Shown: piece by piece, positions 1-8,072 of the stretch | Layout: each line of letters opens with the position of its first letter | How positions within the stretch are numbered: position 1 is the first letter of the stretch | Source of the DNA: JAMOAW01 sp039908535 | GTDB taxonomy: Bacteria > Pseudomonadota > Magnetococcia > Magnetococcales > JADFZT01 | Length of the DNA stretch: 64,000 nt | Direction: 5' to 3' | NCBI GenBank assembly: GCA_039908535.1 | Contig: JAMOAW010000028.1 | Span: 3,113 to 67,112 of the forward strand | Made by a program: the position numbers and the translations under genes | Notes under the pieces: generated by a model | The model's database searches: none | Told to the model about the DNA's origin: nothing | What the model saw: the letters and a program-made list of their open reading frames with translations, nothing else

Positions 1-1
1 C

Positions 2-610
2 CGTGGCACCAAAGAGAAGGTTTTTCGCAATTTTGGCATGCCCAGACCAGAAGGATACCGAAAAGCCCTGCGCTTGATGCAACTGGCGGAAAAATTTGAT
101 CTGCCCATCATTACCCTCATCGACACCCCTGGGGCCTATCCAGGCAAAGGGGCCGAAGAACGCGGGCAGGCCGAAGCCATTGCCCGCAACCTCAAAGAGA
201 TGATTAAACTCACGGTCCCTGTTATCAGTATTGTGATCGGTGAAGGTGGGTCTGGGGGAGCCTTGGCCATTGGAATAGGCAATCGGGTTCTAATGATGCA
301 ATATGCCATCTATTCCGTCATCTCCCCAGAAGGTTGCGCCTCTATCCTCTGGAAAGATGCCTCCAAAGCCCATCTCGCCGCCGAAGCCATGCGCTTAACC
401 GCAGAAGAGATCCTGGAGCTCAATGTCATCGACGAAATCATCCCAGAACCCATAGGAGGGGCCCATCGGAATCTGGAGGAGACCTCTACCCTGTTATCTA
501 ATTATATCGTCAAACACCTAAAAGAATTAAAAAAAATGTCACCGGCGATGCTCGTTCAACAACGTTTTGATAAATTTTTATCTATGGGAGTTGTGTTGGA
601 AAATGGTTAA
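2..610 (+). CDS. accA: Acetyl-CoA carboxylase carboxyltransferase subunit alpha, 5' end outside the window
   Basis: This is the C-terminal two thirds of AccA. The alpha/beta carboxyltransferase moves the carboxyl group from carboxybiotin to acetyl-CoA, giving malonyl-CoA for fatty acid synthesis in the cytosol. The reading frame is open to the left window edge: the codons before the first ATG (position 38) read RGTKEKVFRNFG, which is conserved AccA sequence, so that ATG is internal. The visible part shows MPRPEGYRKALRLM, the LIDTPGAYPG loop and GEGGSGGALAIG, the acyl-CoA binding and oxyanion region of the crotonase-like fold. About 202 residues are present of the roughly 320 usual for the family. 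The next gene, an aldolase, starts 197 bases downstream, so the two are probably separate units. AccA needs biotin-loaded AccB, and the biotin genes lie at the other end of this window. Confidence 0.97.
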   Translation, partial: RGTKEKVFRNFGMPRPEGYRKALRLMQLAEKFDLPIITLIDTPGAYPGKGAEERGQAEAIARNLKEMIKLTVPVISIVIGEGGSGGALAIGIGNRVLMMQYAIYSVISPEGCASILWKDASKAHLAAEAMRLTAEEILELNVIDEIIPEPIGGAHRNLEETSTLLSNYIVKHLKELKKMSPAMLVQQRFDKFLSMGVVLENG

Positions 611-806
611 CATAAAAATGAACCACTCGATATCTTTTTTTAAACTTCATTTTTCGACCAAAATGCGGTTTAATAGTTGGGTTTACAAAATGAAAAAAAT
701 TATAAATCAACCATAGGGAGCCTCTTCCCTTATAAAGATGGGGCGCAGATTTTTGACCTTAGAATTTATATTTATAAAAAAATCAAAAATATAGGAGAGA
801 TTCACT

Positions 807-1871
807 ATGCCCATGGTATCTATGCGTCAACTACTAGATCATGCAGCTGAATATAATTATGGATTGCCTGCTTTTAATGTCAATAATATGGAACAGGTGC
901 GAGCTATCTTGCGCGCCGCTGAAGCAACCGATAGTCCCGTCATCCTCCAAGGATCCGCTGGTGCCAGAAAATATGCCGGAGAAGTCTTCTTGCGCTACTT
1001 AATCCAAGCCGCCGCCGAAGCCCACCCGACCATCCCCATTGCCATGCATCAAGACCACGGACAAACCCCCGCCGTTTGTCAAGCCGCCATTCGGAGCGGC
1101 TTTACCAGCGTTATGATGGACGGATCTTTGCGCGAAGATGGCAAAACCCCTTCTGACTGGGAGTACAACGTCGCCACGACCCGTACAGTGGTGGATATGG
1201 CCCATTGCATTGGCGTCTCTGTCGAAGGAGAGTTGGGGGTTTTAGGCTCATTGGAGACGGGCATCGCTGGCAAAGAGGATGGTCATGGCGCAGAAGGCAC
1301 CTTGCATCGAGATCGGCTGCTCACCGATCCTGAAGAGGCCGCCCGCTTTGTGGCCCTCACCAAAGTAGACGCCTTGGCCATTGCCATTGGCACCTCACAT
1401 GGTGCCTATAAATTTTCACGCAAACCAACAGGCGAAATTTTGGCCATGGACCGCATCAAAGAAATCCATGCCCGACTCCCCAACACCCATCTGGTGATGC
1501 ACGGCTCCTCTGCCGTCCCACAAGAGCTTCTCGCCCTCATCAACACCTATGGCGGCGCAATTCCAGAGACCTATGGGGTTCCCATCGAAGAGGTACAGGT
1601 AGGCATTCGCCACGGGGTGCGCAAAATCAATATTGATACCGACCTGCGTCTGGCCATGACGGCCGCTATTCGCCAAGCATTCCACAAAGATCCAACCAAC
1701 TTCGATCCCCGAAAATATCTCCGACCCGCTGAAGATGCCGCCTTCCAGGTGTGCAAAGAACGTTATGAACAATTCAATGCCGCAGGCATGGCCTCCCGCA
1801 TTAAGCCCATTTCCCTTGAAGAGATGACCCGCCGCTATGCGAGTGGTCAACTGGATCCAAAAATCAACTAA
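807..1871 (+). CDS. cbbA: Fructose-bisphosphate aldolase, class II, Calvin-cycle subtype
   Basis: A 354-residue zinc-dependent aldolase that interconverts fructose-1,6-bisphosphate with glyceraldehyde-3-phosphate and dihydroxyacetone phosphate. The opening MPMVSMRQLLDHAAEYNYG, then NVNNMEQVRAIL, MHQDHGQ, SGFTSVMMDGSL, the long insert with EGELGVLGSLETG, GTSHGAYKF, HGSSAVPQE and INIDTDLRLAMT match the subtype typical of Calvin-cycle (CbbA) and related proteobacterial enzymes, which is also about 354 residues. The start is supported by AGGAGA 9 bases upstream. The 196-base leader is AT-rich and I see no defined operator in it. Isolated from other cbb genes here, it may serve glycolysis, gluconeogenesis or carbon fixation; the Calvin role is inferred from subtype only. 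Confidence 0.95.
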   Translation: MPMVSMRQLLDHAAEYNYGLPAFNVNNMEQVRAILRAAEATDSPVILQGSAGARKYAGEVFLRYLIQAAAEAHPTIPIAMHQDHGQTPAVCQAAIRSGFTSVMMDGSLREDGKTPSDWEYNVATTRTVVDMAHCIGVSVEGELGVLGSLETGIAGKEDGHGAEGTLHRDRLLTDPEEAARFVALTKVDALAIAIGTSHGAYKFSRKPTGEILAMDRIKEIHARLPNTHLVMHGSSAVPQELLALINTYGGAIPETYGVPIEEVQVGIRHGVRKINIDTDLRLAMTAAIRQAFHKDPTNFDPRKYLRPAEDAAFQVCKERYEQFNAAGMASRIKPISLEEMTRRYASGQLDPKIN

Positions 1872-1947
1872 ACGTGCGGCATTTAAAAAAAAGAGGCTCA
1901 ATACCCTGCAACCCAATCGATCATCGTTAGGTTTTATTGTTATAAAA

Positions 1948-3516
1948 ATGATTTTTTTTGCCCGCCTTCTCTTTTTGTTGCTCTATTTCCTGCTCCTGAC
2001 CGGAGTTCAACCGGTACGGGCGGCGCAAACCTGCTCGGTCGCTTCGGAAATCGCACAAAAAGCCACTGAGTTGTTCGACCATGAACAAAACAAAGGAGTG
2101 GAAGGACTCAAGCAGGCGCGTGATCTCTGTCCAGAGGATCTAGCGATCAACTATAACCTGGGCCTGGCTCTCTATCTTTCTGGAGAAAAAAAGGCCGCCC
2201 GCGATCTTTGGTCGACTCTGCATAAAAATTTTCCTGATCATAAAAATACCCAGGCCAACTTGGCTTGGTCCACCTTTGAATTGGGCGACGATGAAGCGGC
2301 CCATCTTTTGGCTTTTAAAGGATTTGCCAAATATCCAAAAAATATGGCCTTGGCCCACACCAAATTGTTTTCTTTGTTTCGTATGGGCCGCTACCTGGAG
2401 GCCTATGATTGGTTAACCCGTGCCGGACTCTCCGGGACGCAAGCCGATGAATGGCGTAAAATGGCCGTCTCTTATGTTGTGGAAACCGTATGGCGCAAAT
2501 TTCGCGGCGGTGAAAAATTACCTGCATTGCAAAATATGGTGGATCTTCTTGTAAAAGAGTATGCAGACGAACCCCTTTTTATCAAAACCAAAGAGCAGAT
2601 CCTTACTGCCTTCATTGATCCCAATGCCGCGATCCCCGTCGAGACCCCATTGCCCCACGAGGCTTGGCCCAAATCCGGTCCTATTGAGGATCAAAGCGAA
2701 ATTTTGGACGATTTTATCACCACATTACCAGAGTTGACCGACTGGAAAAAACGTGACGATGCCTTTGCTGTTCTGGTTGGCATCCATTCCTATCAATATC
2801 TCCATGGTCGCCACTTTGCCGACCGTGATGCCCAAAATATGGCCACCCTCCTCGCCCGACGCGGTCTATTTATAGATCATGCCGATCACCTCCGGTTGCG
2901 CATCAACCAGGAGGCAACGTTAGAGGGTCTTAAGGCCGATTTGGAGTGGTTGATTCAAAGGGGCCAACTCAATCCCAATGCTATGCTGCTCTTTTATTTT
3001 TCTGGTCAATTATCCATGGGTTCTTCTGAAAAAGGGGGGATCAGAGAACCTCTCTTGGTGCCCGTTGAAACCCGTCTTAACCAATTGAATCCCGCCCATA
3101 CTATCTCCTTAAATTGGTTACAAGAAAAGATAAAAAATTTACCTAACAAGGAGATTCTGTTGTTGATTGACGGTTGTGTCAATGGCACCCCCTCCTGCTC
3201 TCTACGGGATACCGGTGACAAAACACCTCTTGACCGCGATTTTTTCACCACCAGCGCCCCATGGCTTGTGGCGTCCATCAACAAAGAAGCCGGAATTTAT
3301 GGCCCAGGCCGACAAAGTACCTTTACCTATTTTCTTCTCCAGGGCCTGCTTGGTCCCGCCGATGGCAGCGATGGCAGCCTCAAGGATGGCTGGGTGGACC
3401 TGCTGGAAGCCTTTACCTATCTAAAAACCAAAACCCATGAAAAAGGTGTCACTTTGGACCCTTTACTGTCATCACCCGCCAAAATCAGGATCACCAAGGT
3501 TGGGGGAGAACGTTAA
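1948..3516 (+). CDS. Secreted TPR protein with caspase-like (C14) domain lacking the catalytic His
   Basis: About 522 residues from the ATG at 1948, chosen because a hydrophobic signal peptide (MIFFARLLFLLLYFLLLTG) follows directly; the frame is open further upstream to 1837, inside the aldolase gene. Residues about 30-220 are helical repeats of TPR type (NYNLGLALYLSGEKKAARDL). Residues about 273-520 have a caspase-like p20 fold: FAVLVGIHSY, then DAQNMATLL, then the strand LLFYFSGQL and the strand EILLLIDGC. In active bacterial caspase homologues the third motif reads SGHG and carries the catalytic His; here it is SGQL, with Gln near residue 354. The nucleophile Cys is kept (D-G-C, near residue 410). 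It is probably a catalytically dead scaffold. The FGE-like gene starts on the base after its stop, so the two are coupled and probably act together in the periplasm. Confidence 0.8.
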   Translation: MIFFARLLFLLLYFLLLTGVQPVRAAQTCSVASEIAQKATELFDHEQNKGVEGLKQARDLCPEDLAINYNLGLALYLSGEKKAARDLWSTLHKNFPDHKNTQANLAWSTFELGDDEAAHLLAFKGFAKYPKNMALAHTKLFSLFRMGRYLEAYDWLTRAGLSGTQADEWRKMAVSYVVETVWRKFRGGEKLPALQNMVDLLVKEYADEPLFIKTKEQILTAFIDPNAAIPVETPLPHEAWPKSGPIEDQSEILDDFITTLPELTDWKKRDDAFAVLVGIHSYQYLHGRHFADRDAQNMATLLARRGLFIDHADHLRLRINQEATLEGLKADLEWLIQRGQLNPNAMLLFYFSGQLSMGSSEKGGIREPLLVPVETRLNQLNPAHTISLNWLQEKIKNLPNKEILLLIDGCVNGTPSCSLRDTGDKTPLDRDFFTTSAPWLVASINKEAGIYGPGRQSTFTYFLLQGLLGPADGSDGSLKDGWVDLLEAFTYLKTKTHEKGVTLDPLLSSPAKIRITKVGGER

Positions 3517-4434
3517 ATGGCTCGTCGTCTTATATGGATTCGCGCTTTATTTTTTTTGATTTTTTTTATTGAATTTTATGCACCGATACCGGCTGAAGCT
3601 TTTCTGATCAACGAATGGGAACCCTTAACCCTTGCGAGCAAACCAACCGAACCAACACCCAACCCAGCCACTCCAGGCTCGTCATGGCAAGAGAGCAAAA
3701 GTGGCATGAATTTTCTATGGATCAAGGAAGGGTGTTTTAAAATGGGCAGTCCACCCAAAATCCAAGACCGGGACTCCGATGAAGGCCCGGTCCACGAGGT
3801 GTGTCTACCGGGATTTTGGCTGGCCAGCACCGAGATAACCCAAGAGCAATGGCGTTTGATTTTACGTGAAATTCCAGCCAATTGGCCCGCAGGTCGTCTG
3901 GGTGAGCATTATCCTGTGACCAATGTCTCTATAACTGAAATAGAGACATTGCTGGACAAACTCAATCAATCCTATGCGGGACAGCTCTTCTTTCGTTTAC
4001 CCACCGAAGCCGAATGGGAATATGCCTGTCGTGATGGCGGCATGATGGTCTCATTTCCGAACAATGCGTTCCCCAATACCATTGGCTGGAATGTTCAAAA
4101 CAGTGCTGGAGCCAGTCATCCAGTCGCCACCCGTGCCCCAAGCCGCCTTGGTCTTTTTGATATGAGCGGCAACGTCTGGGAGTGGACCCAAGATCTCTAC
4201 CAGCGCGATGCCTATGCCACCCATGCTCGCACCTCTCCTTCGCAAGCTGGCACTGGTCTTTATCGGGTGATTCGTGGTGGCGGATGGGACAGCCCTACCG
4301 ATGCCTTGCGGTGCGCCAACCGTGGTTTTGAACTCCTCACCAAAAAACGCCCCAACCTTGGCCTGCGTTTGGCCATTCAGGTGGATCATAAAAAAAGCGA
4401 AGAACGCCCTAAATTAAAAGATTTACCTTTTTAA
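3517..4434 (+). CDS. Secreted FGE/SUMF1-fold protein, probably non-catalytic
   Basis: A 305-residue protein with an N-terminal signal segment (RALFFLIFFIEF, probable cleavage near AEA) followed by a formylglycine-generating-enzyme fold from about residue 62: FLWIKEGCFKMGS, the usual start, FRLPTEAEWEYACR, FDMSGNVWEWTQD, RVIRGGGWDS and NLGLRLA at the end. In true FGE the end of the domain carries two copper-binding cysteines in the stretch after RGG.W; here that stretch reads DSPTDALRCANRG, so the usual Cys pair is not in place. The fold is therefore more likely a binding module, as in many bacterial FGE-like proteins. TAA-ATG junction with the pseudo-caspase gene indicates one operon. Fusions and neighbour pairs of caspase-like and FGE-like domains are known in bacteria; the partner substrate is unknown. 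Confidence 0.82.
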   Translation: MARRLIWIRALFFLIFFIEFYAPIPAEAFLINEWEPLTLASKPTEPTPNPATPGSSWQESKSGMNFLWIKEGCFKMGSPPKIQDRDSDEGPVHEVCLPGFWLASTEITQEQWRLILREIPANWPAGRLGEHYPVTNVSITEIETLLDKLNQSYAGQLFFRLPTEAEWEYACRDGGMMVSFPNNAFPNTIGWNVQNSAGASHPVATRAPSRLGLFDMSGNVWEWTQDLYQRDAYATHARTSPSQAGTGLYRVIRGGGWDSPTDALRCANRGFELLTKKRPNLGLRLAIQVDHKKSEERPKLKDLPF

Positions 4435-4460
4435 TTTTTATTTATAAAATAAAGAGTTTG

Positions 4461-4754
4461 GTTGGATGGAGAACCGCCACCCAATTTCCCCCCTCTTTTT
4501 TTTAAGTCTTAAAAAAAAGAGGGGGTCTGGGGGATTCATCCCCCAGGGTCTTGACTTTGCTTTTTTTCATGTATTGGAAAAATAAAAATCAAGACCTTGG
4601 GGGATTGCATCCCCCAATCCCCCTGCTTTTTGAAGGAAGCAAAACCGAGGTCAAAAGCAAAATCAAAAGCAAAATCAAAACCCTGGGGGCAATCCCCCAG
4701 ACCCCTTTTTTTTTAAATAATAAAACCAAAAAACAGACGACCACAGTCATGTTC
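4461..4754. repeat. Composite mosaic hairpin element (type I fragment plus inverted type II element)
   Basis: This 294-base stretch fills the gap between two convergent genes. Left part: an A8/T8 palindrome flanked by CCCCCTC and GAGGGGG, then the hairpin CTGGGGGATTCATCCCCCAG. Right part (about 4581-4735): a complete inverted type II element with the hairpin CTTGGGGGATTGCATCCCCC, the stretch CTGCTTTTTGAAGGAAGC, a short AAAAGCAAAATC hexamer tract and the hairpin CTGGGGGCAATCCCCCAG followed by a T-run. The same order, reversed, is present at 38961-39134. The right end (TCATGTTC) abuts the stop codon of the radical SAM gene. Confidence 0.85.
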
Positions 4755-4756
4755 TA

Positions 4757-6424
4757 TCACACCTTAATCAACCGCCGAGTAAAGTGCAACCGCATGGCCG
4801 CCCGTTCTGTTAAGAGATGAAACAAATGGTGTGGACCGGTGGCCACTTGCAGCAATTTATCTAAGTCATGGGCAATTTCCCCATAATAGACCAATAATCG
4901 CTGGTCAAATCGCCCCAAGGCGCGCAACAAAGGGTCTTTACGAAAACGAGACAAAACACGTTGTTCTCCATCTGTAAAGACATTACCGAGTGAATAATGG
5001 ACTGCTGAAAAAAGACTGACTTGCCCATCAAAACGGACCATAGGGTCCAAATCAAACTGCTCCCCCTCTAACACCTCCCCGGCCAAAACCCGACGCAATA
5101 AATCCCGCTCGGCCACATATTCACTGGGATCCAAAAAAGCGGCCCCACCATAGGCATCGATGGTGGAACTCATTAAATGGATGGGGTGATCGGGGGCATC
5201 GGTTAAGACAAAAAAGGTGTCACGCAAAAGGGGGGCAAACTGAGTGGGTCGCACGGGATGGGATTTTAAACGTGCTGAAGGGTGGATCTCTACAATTTGC
5301 ACGCTGCGCCCACGCCGCTCCAACTCTCGTACCAAGCGTCCAAATACCCCATACTTAAAAAAATCTGGGCTAAAGTTCAGGGCATTTTGTTTATGCAAAA
5401 GAGATAGTTGAATCTGTGGAAAGTGTGGAGCACATTCAACAATATTGGCGATAAAGGCGATGGGAACCTTCTCCTTTAACCGCCCGAAACCATCCAAAAC
5501 GATCTCTTGATGAAATTCATCAAAGCTAATCTGTAACACCACCTGTGTTGGACAAGCCTGGGGGGGACGTTGTTTCACCACCCGATCAAAAAGGGCAAAA
5601 GTCTGACGGGTTGCCGTACTCGACTTGGCAAATGCCCCATTGAGCAAAATGGCAAAAACAGCGACTTGGTCCATCGAAGCGATGGCCTGCGCAAAGCCAG
5701 AAATCTCCCCAGAAAGATCTCCACCCGTAAAAAGAACATTGTGAGTCAACCGATTTACACCGGCATAAAGAGAAGAAGGATCAGCCACTTTTTTTAAAGG
5801 GGTCCGCCACAAGAACATGCAATGGCGACACGCCTGAGAACAGGCCATGACCGGAATCATCCCAACCTTAGCAAAACGCATCTCCTTTTCCGTTCCTGGA
5901 TCGGCAAGGAGATCCACCAAAGCCAACCGCTGCTGATCCTCCTCCCCCAATATCTCTTGAAAGACCATCTTTTGATAGCGGCGGGCCTTTTGTATCTCTT
6001 CCTTGGAACAACAAGGTCGCATCCCCTTTTCCTGCCAGTCGAGCAATACCTGCTGGACCAAAAGAGCCACATCCCCCTGACAACGACTTAAACGCTCCTC
6101 TACCCACCCTTTTTGCGATTCAGCACTTTGAACGTGGTGCCAATAGACCACATAACTTTGCACAAAAGCGGCGCGATCTGGAGAAGTTAAAAGAAGTTCC
6201 GTCAAATAGGCATGAGCTGGATTTTTAGAAATTTCTAAAACCTCGGCACGATATTTGGGATGCACCTGAAATTGCAACCAGTCGAAGGCAAAGAGATACC
6301 CTGCCAATGAATTTTCTATCCCTATAGCGCGTTGCTCCTGATAAAACCGATTGACTGCCGCTAAAAAGGCGCGGCGTTTGGTCCAGATGTACTCCTGCTT
6401 CAACTGGTCATTCTGTTTTTGCAT
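4757..6424 (-). CDS. Radical SAM protein of unknown specificity
   Basis: A 555-residue protein with a radical SAM iron-sulfur motif CSQACRHC (Cys 195, 199 and 202, spacing CX3CX2C), placed unusually far from the N-terminus after about 190 residues of helical sequence. Downstream LFTGGDLSGE resembles the GGE motif that binds the SAM amino group, and LQISFDEFHQE and FIANIVECAP fit later strands of the barrel. The N-terminal part has no domain I recognise, and the C-terminal 150 residues (from about FLDPSEYV) contain no extra Cys cluster of SPASM type. It catalyses some SAM-radical reaction in the cytosol; the substrate cannot be named. It is followed leftwards by a repeat element and preceded by a repeat and the glycosyltransferase operon on the same strand. 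Confidence 0.75.
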   Translation of the reverse strand: MQKQNDQLKQEYIWTKRRAFLAAVNRFYQEQRAIGIENSLAGYLFAFDWLQFQVHPKYRAEVLEISKNPAHAYLTELLLTSPDRAAFVQSYVVYWHHVQSAESQKGWVEERLSRCQGDVALLVQQVLLDWQEKGMRPCCSKEEIQKARRYQKMVFQEILGEEDQQRLALVDLLADPGTEKEMRFAKVGMIPVMACSQACRHCMFLWRTPLKKVADPSSLYAGVNRLTHNVLFTGGDLSGEISGFAQAIASMDQVAVFAILLNGAFAKSSTATRQTFALFDRVVKQRPPQACPTQVVLQISFDEFHQEIVLDGFGRLKEKVPIAFIANIVECAPHFPQIQLSLLHKQNALNFSPDFFKYGVFGRLVRELERRGRSVQIVEIHPSARLKSHPVRPTQFAPLLRDTFFVLTDAPDHPIHLMSSTIDAYGGAAFLDPSEYVAERDLLRRVLAGEVLEGEQFDLDPMVRFDGQVSLFSAVHYSLGNVFTDGEQRVLSRFRKDPLLRALGRFDQRLLVYYGEIAHDLDKLLQVATGPHHLFHLLTERAAMRLHFTRRLIKV

Positions 6425-6442
6425 CCTATTGATTCCCCATCA

Positions 6443-6522
6443 AAACATAGTGCTCTGTGTGCAAAAAAGTCGAAAACAAAACCCTGGGGGATGAATCCCC
6501 CAGACCCCCTCTTTTTTTTCAG
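6443..6522 (-). repeat. Partial mosaic hairpin element
   Basis: Degenerate end (CATAGTGCTCTGTGTGC in place of CATAATGCCCTGCGGGC), then the hairpin CTGGGGGATGAATCCCCCAG followed by ACCCCCTC and a T8 run. It lies between two leftward genes and would form a terminator on the plus strand as written (hairpin then T-run). Confidence 0.85.
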
Positions 6523-6524
6523 AA

Positions 6525-6683
6525 CTAAGTCAATACATAAAACCAAAACCTTGTTCCCTGAAACCAGACCCATCCCAAAAAGGCCAGCACCCCATCCAAC
6601 ACCCCCCAAGCCAAAACGGGTTGCACCAAACAATCATAACCGAGGAGAAACAAACCCCGCGTTCGCGCCCCACAGGTGATCAT
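6525..6683 (-). CDS. 52-residue hydrophobic membrane peptide coupled to the glycosyltransferase
   Basis: An open frame of 52 codons starts at the ATG whose last bases form ATGA with the stop of the upstream glycosyltransferase (6683-6680), the classic arrangement for translational coupling. The product begins MITCGARTRGLFLLGYD and is rich in Trp, Leu, Val and Gly, with one or two likely membrane segments (about residues 10-45). It ends TFWFYVLT-like with a TAG stop just before the repeat element. I do not recognise a family. The exact 4-base overlap and the hydrophobic composition argue that it is real; it is too short to be certain from sequence alone. It could be a small partner that anchors the glycosyltransferase at the membrane. 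Confidence 0.5.
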   Translation of the reverse strand: MITCGARTRGLFLLGYDCLVQPVLAWGVLDGVLAFLGWVWFQGTRFWFYVLT

Positions 6684-7546
6684 ATCCAAAAAAAGAAAAG
6701 GCTGCCAAAGCGCAGGGCCACTTTCCAGCCAGCCTGTTGATTTAAACGATGCAAGAGTTGCACATAAGGCATGAGATTTAATCGCTCTGTTTGCTCTTGG
6801 CTTTTATATAATTCTGGTGCTAAAAATAAAAATTCCTGGAAACCGATGGCAAGACAAGCCAAAATAAGCGCATTCAAAATTTGACGTCGAGCCAACCCCT
6901 CTTGTTCAAAACGCCGGGCTGAGGTGGAAATAGACCCAGGCAAGGTGATCAACATCCCCTTTTGGCGAATTTGTATGGCCATTTGTCGATCTTCAAGAAA
7001 GGAAAACCTCTGATCGAAACCACCGAGCTGCTGAAAAAAAGAGCGCGACAGCCACAACCCCTGATCCCCATTATAACACTCCGGGCGGTTAAGTTGGCTT
7101 TTTTTTTCATAAAAACGATAGGCAAGCTCAGCCCCCGGCTTTTGTCGCCGAAATTGGATGGAAAAATGGCCTGCGATTGGTACAGGATGGCACTGCGCAC
7201 GCCTTTTTTCCATAGTCAGGTAGGCTTGCTGCAAAAGATTTTCTGTATGCAGTCGGCTATCCGCATGCAAAAACAGCAGCTCTTCGCAGGTGGCATGCTG
7301 TGCTCCTGTATTCATCTGCACCCCGCGCCCCCGCGCCGAGTTCAGCCAATGCACTCCGGGAAAGGCCGCCTGTTCCTGGTTGAGGGATCTCGACCCCCCA
7401 TCAACGACAATAATTTCAAGAGTAAGCCCCACTTGTCTTTGCAAATCCGCCAGCAATTCATGCAGGCAGGCTTTCTCATGCCATGTTGGAATAATCACCG
7501 TAAGACCGGGCAACTCTGCACGATAGGAAGGAACAGTTAATGCCAT
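6680..7546 (-). CDS. Family 2 glycosyltransferase, TIGR04283-like
   Basis: A 288-residue GT-A fold glycosyltransferase resembling the TIGR04283 group (annotated as arsenosugar-associated or PGL/p-HBAD-like). Visible motifs: LTVIIPTWHEKACL at the N-terminus for nucleotide binding, EIIVVDGGS, the DXD-like metal site LLFLHADSRL, NGDQGLWLSRSFF and GGFDQRFSFLEDRQM near the acceptor site. I place the start at 7546 because TCAGGA lies about 8 bases upstream and the protein then begins a few residues before the first strand; the frame is open for 33 more codons. That start codon overlaps, head to head, the start codon of the thioredoxin-like gene on the other strand. Sugar donor and acceptor are not predictable here, and the arsenosugar label is only a family name. 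Confidence 0.85.
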   Translation of the reverse strand: MALTVPSYRAELPGLTVIIPTWHEKACLHELLADLQRQVGLTLEIIVVDGGSRSLNQEQAAFPGVHWLNSARGRGVQMNTGAQHATCEELLFLHADSRLHTENLLQQAYLTMEKRRAQCHPVPIAGHFSIQFRRQKPGAELAYRFYEKKSQLNRPECYNGDQGLWLSRSFFQQLGGFDQRFSFLEDRQMAIQIRQKGMLITLPGSISTSARRFEQEGLARRQILNALILACLAIGFQEFLFLAPELYKSQEQTERLNLMPYVQLLHRLNQQAGWKVALRFGSLFFFWI

Positions 7547-7925
7547 GCCAAAATTCCTGACCAAACTCGCCTGTTTTGGATTATCCATATTCTGGTTACA
7601 AACGGTCCAGGCCGAACCCCTGGGACGCCTTCTGCTCTTCACCACAGAGGATTGCTCCTACTGTCAGGCATTTATGACCGACGTGGGAAATGGTTATTCT
7701 AAAACAATTGTCGGGCAACAACTACCTATGTTACAAATAGACAAACAGGCTCCTCCTAAAATCTATGCCGATCTCGCTAAAGAGTTACCCCTTGTTCCTG
7801 CCTTTATTATTCAAAACATGTCAGGTATAGAACAAACGCGCTTTTTAGGATACGGTAGTGAAGATTTATTTTGGGACAAATTGGAATCCGCACTGCTTCT
7901 ATTGCGCACCGACACTCCAAAATAA
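7545..7925 (+). CDS. Periplasmic thioredoxin-fold protein with CSYC active site
   Basis: 126 residues: a signal peptide (about 1-23, ending TVQAEP) and a thioredoxin-like domain with LLLFTTEDCSYCQAF, where CXXC is Cys-Ser-Tyr-Cys, similar to SoxW or other secreted thiol-disulfide proteins. VPAFIIQN corresponds to the cis-Pro strand (LVPAF). It probably reduces or oxidises cysteines in exported proteins; the nearby secreted cytochromes would be plausible clients, which is inference. AGGAAGGA lies 12 bases before the start. Its ATG overlaps the start of the divergent glycosyltransferase by two bases, so each promoter must lie inside the other gene or further upstream. Confidence 0.75.
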   Translation: MPKFLTKLACFGLSIFWLQTVQAEPLGRLLLFTTEDCSYCQAFMTDVGNGYSKTIVGQQLPMLQIDKQAPPKIYADLAKELPLVPAFIIQNMSGIEQTRFLGYGSEDLFWDKLESALLLLRTDTPK

Positions 7926-7929
7926 ATTT

Positions 7930-8046
7930 ATGTATCGAAAAACTGCCCCCAAAGCTCTTGGTTCCTAAAAAAAAGAGGGGGTCTGAGGGATTCATCCCCC
8001 AGGTTCTGGCTGTTAATTTTTTTTTTGCCCGTAGGGCATTATATTC
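7930..8046 (+). repeat. Mosaic hairpin element, partly degenerate
   Basis: Begins ATGTATCG, the standard left end, lacks most of the GGGGGGCGG hairpin, keeps the A8-GAGGGGG stretch and a mismatched version of the central hairpin (CTGAGGGATTCATCCCCCAG), and ends with TGCCCGTAGGGCATTATATTC. It sits between the thioredoxin gene (stop 4 bases before) and ftsY, in the same orientation as ftsY. Confidence 0.88.
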
Positions 8047-8072
8047 TTTCACCCAACCAGGATATAAATTCT

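Noticed and set aside
1416..1916. Antisense ORF of 166 codons over the aldolase gene, and similar long shadows over acrB, secA and galU
   Set aside because: They mirror strongly conserved coding sequence on the opposite strand and show no protein-like features.
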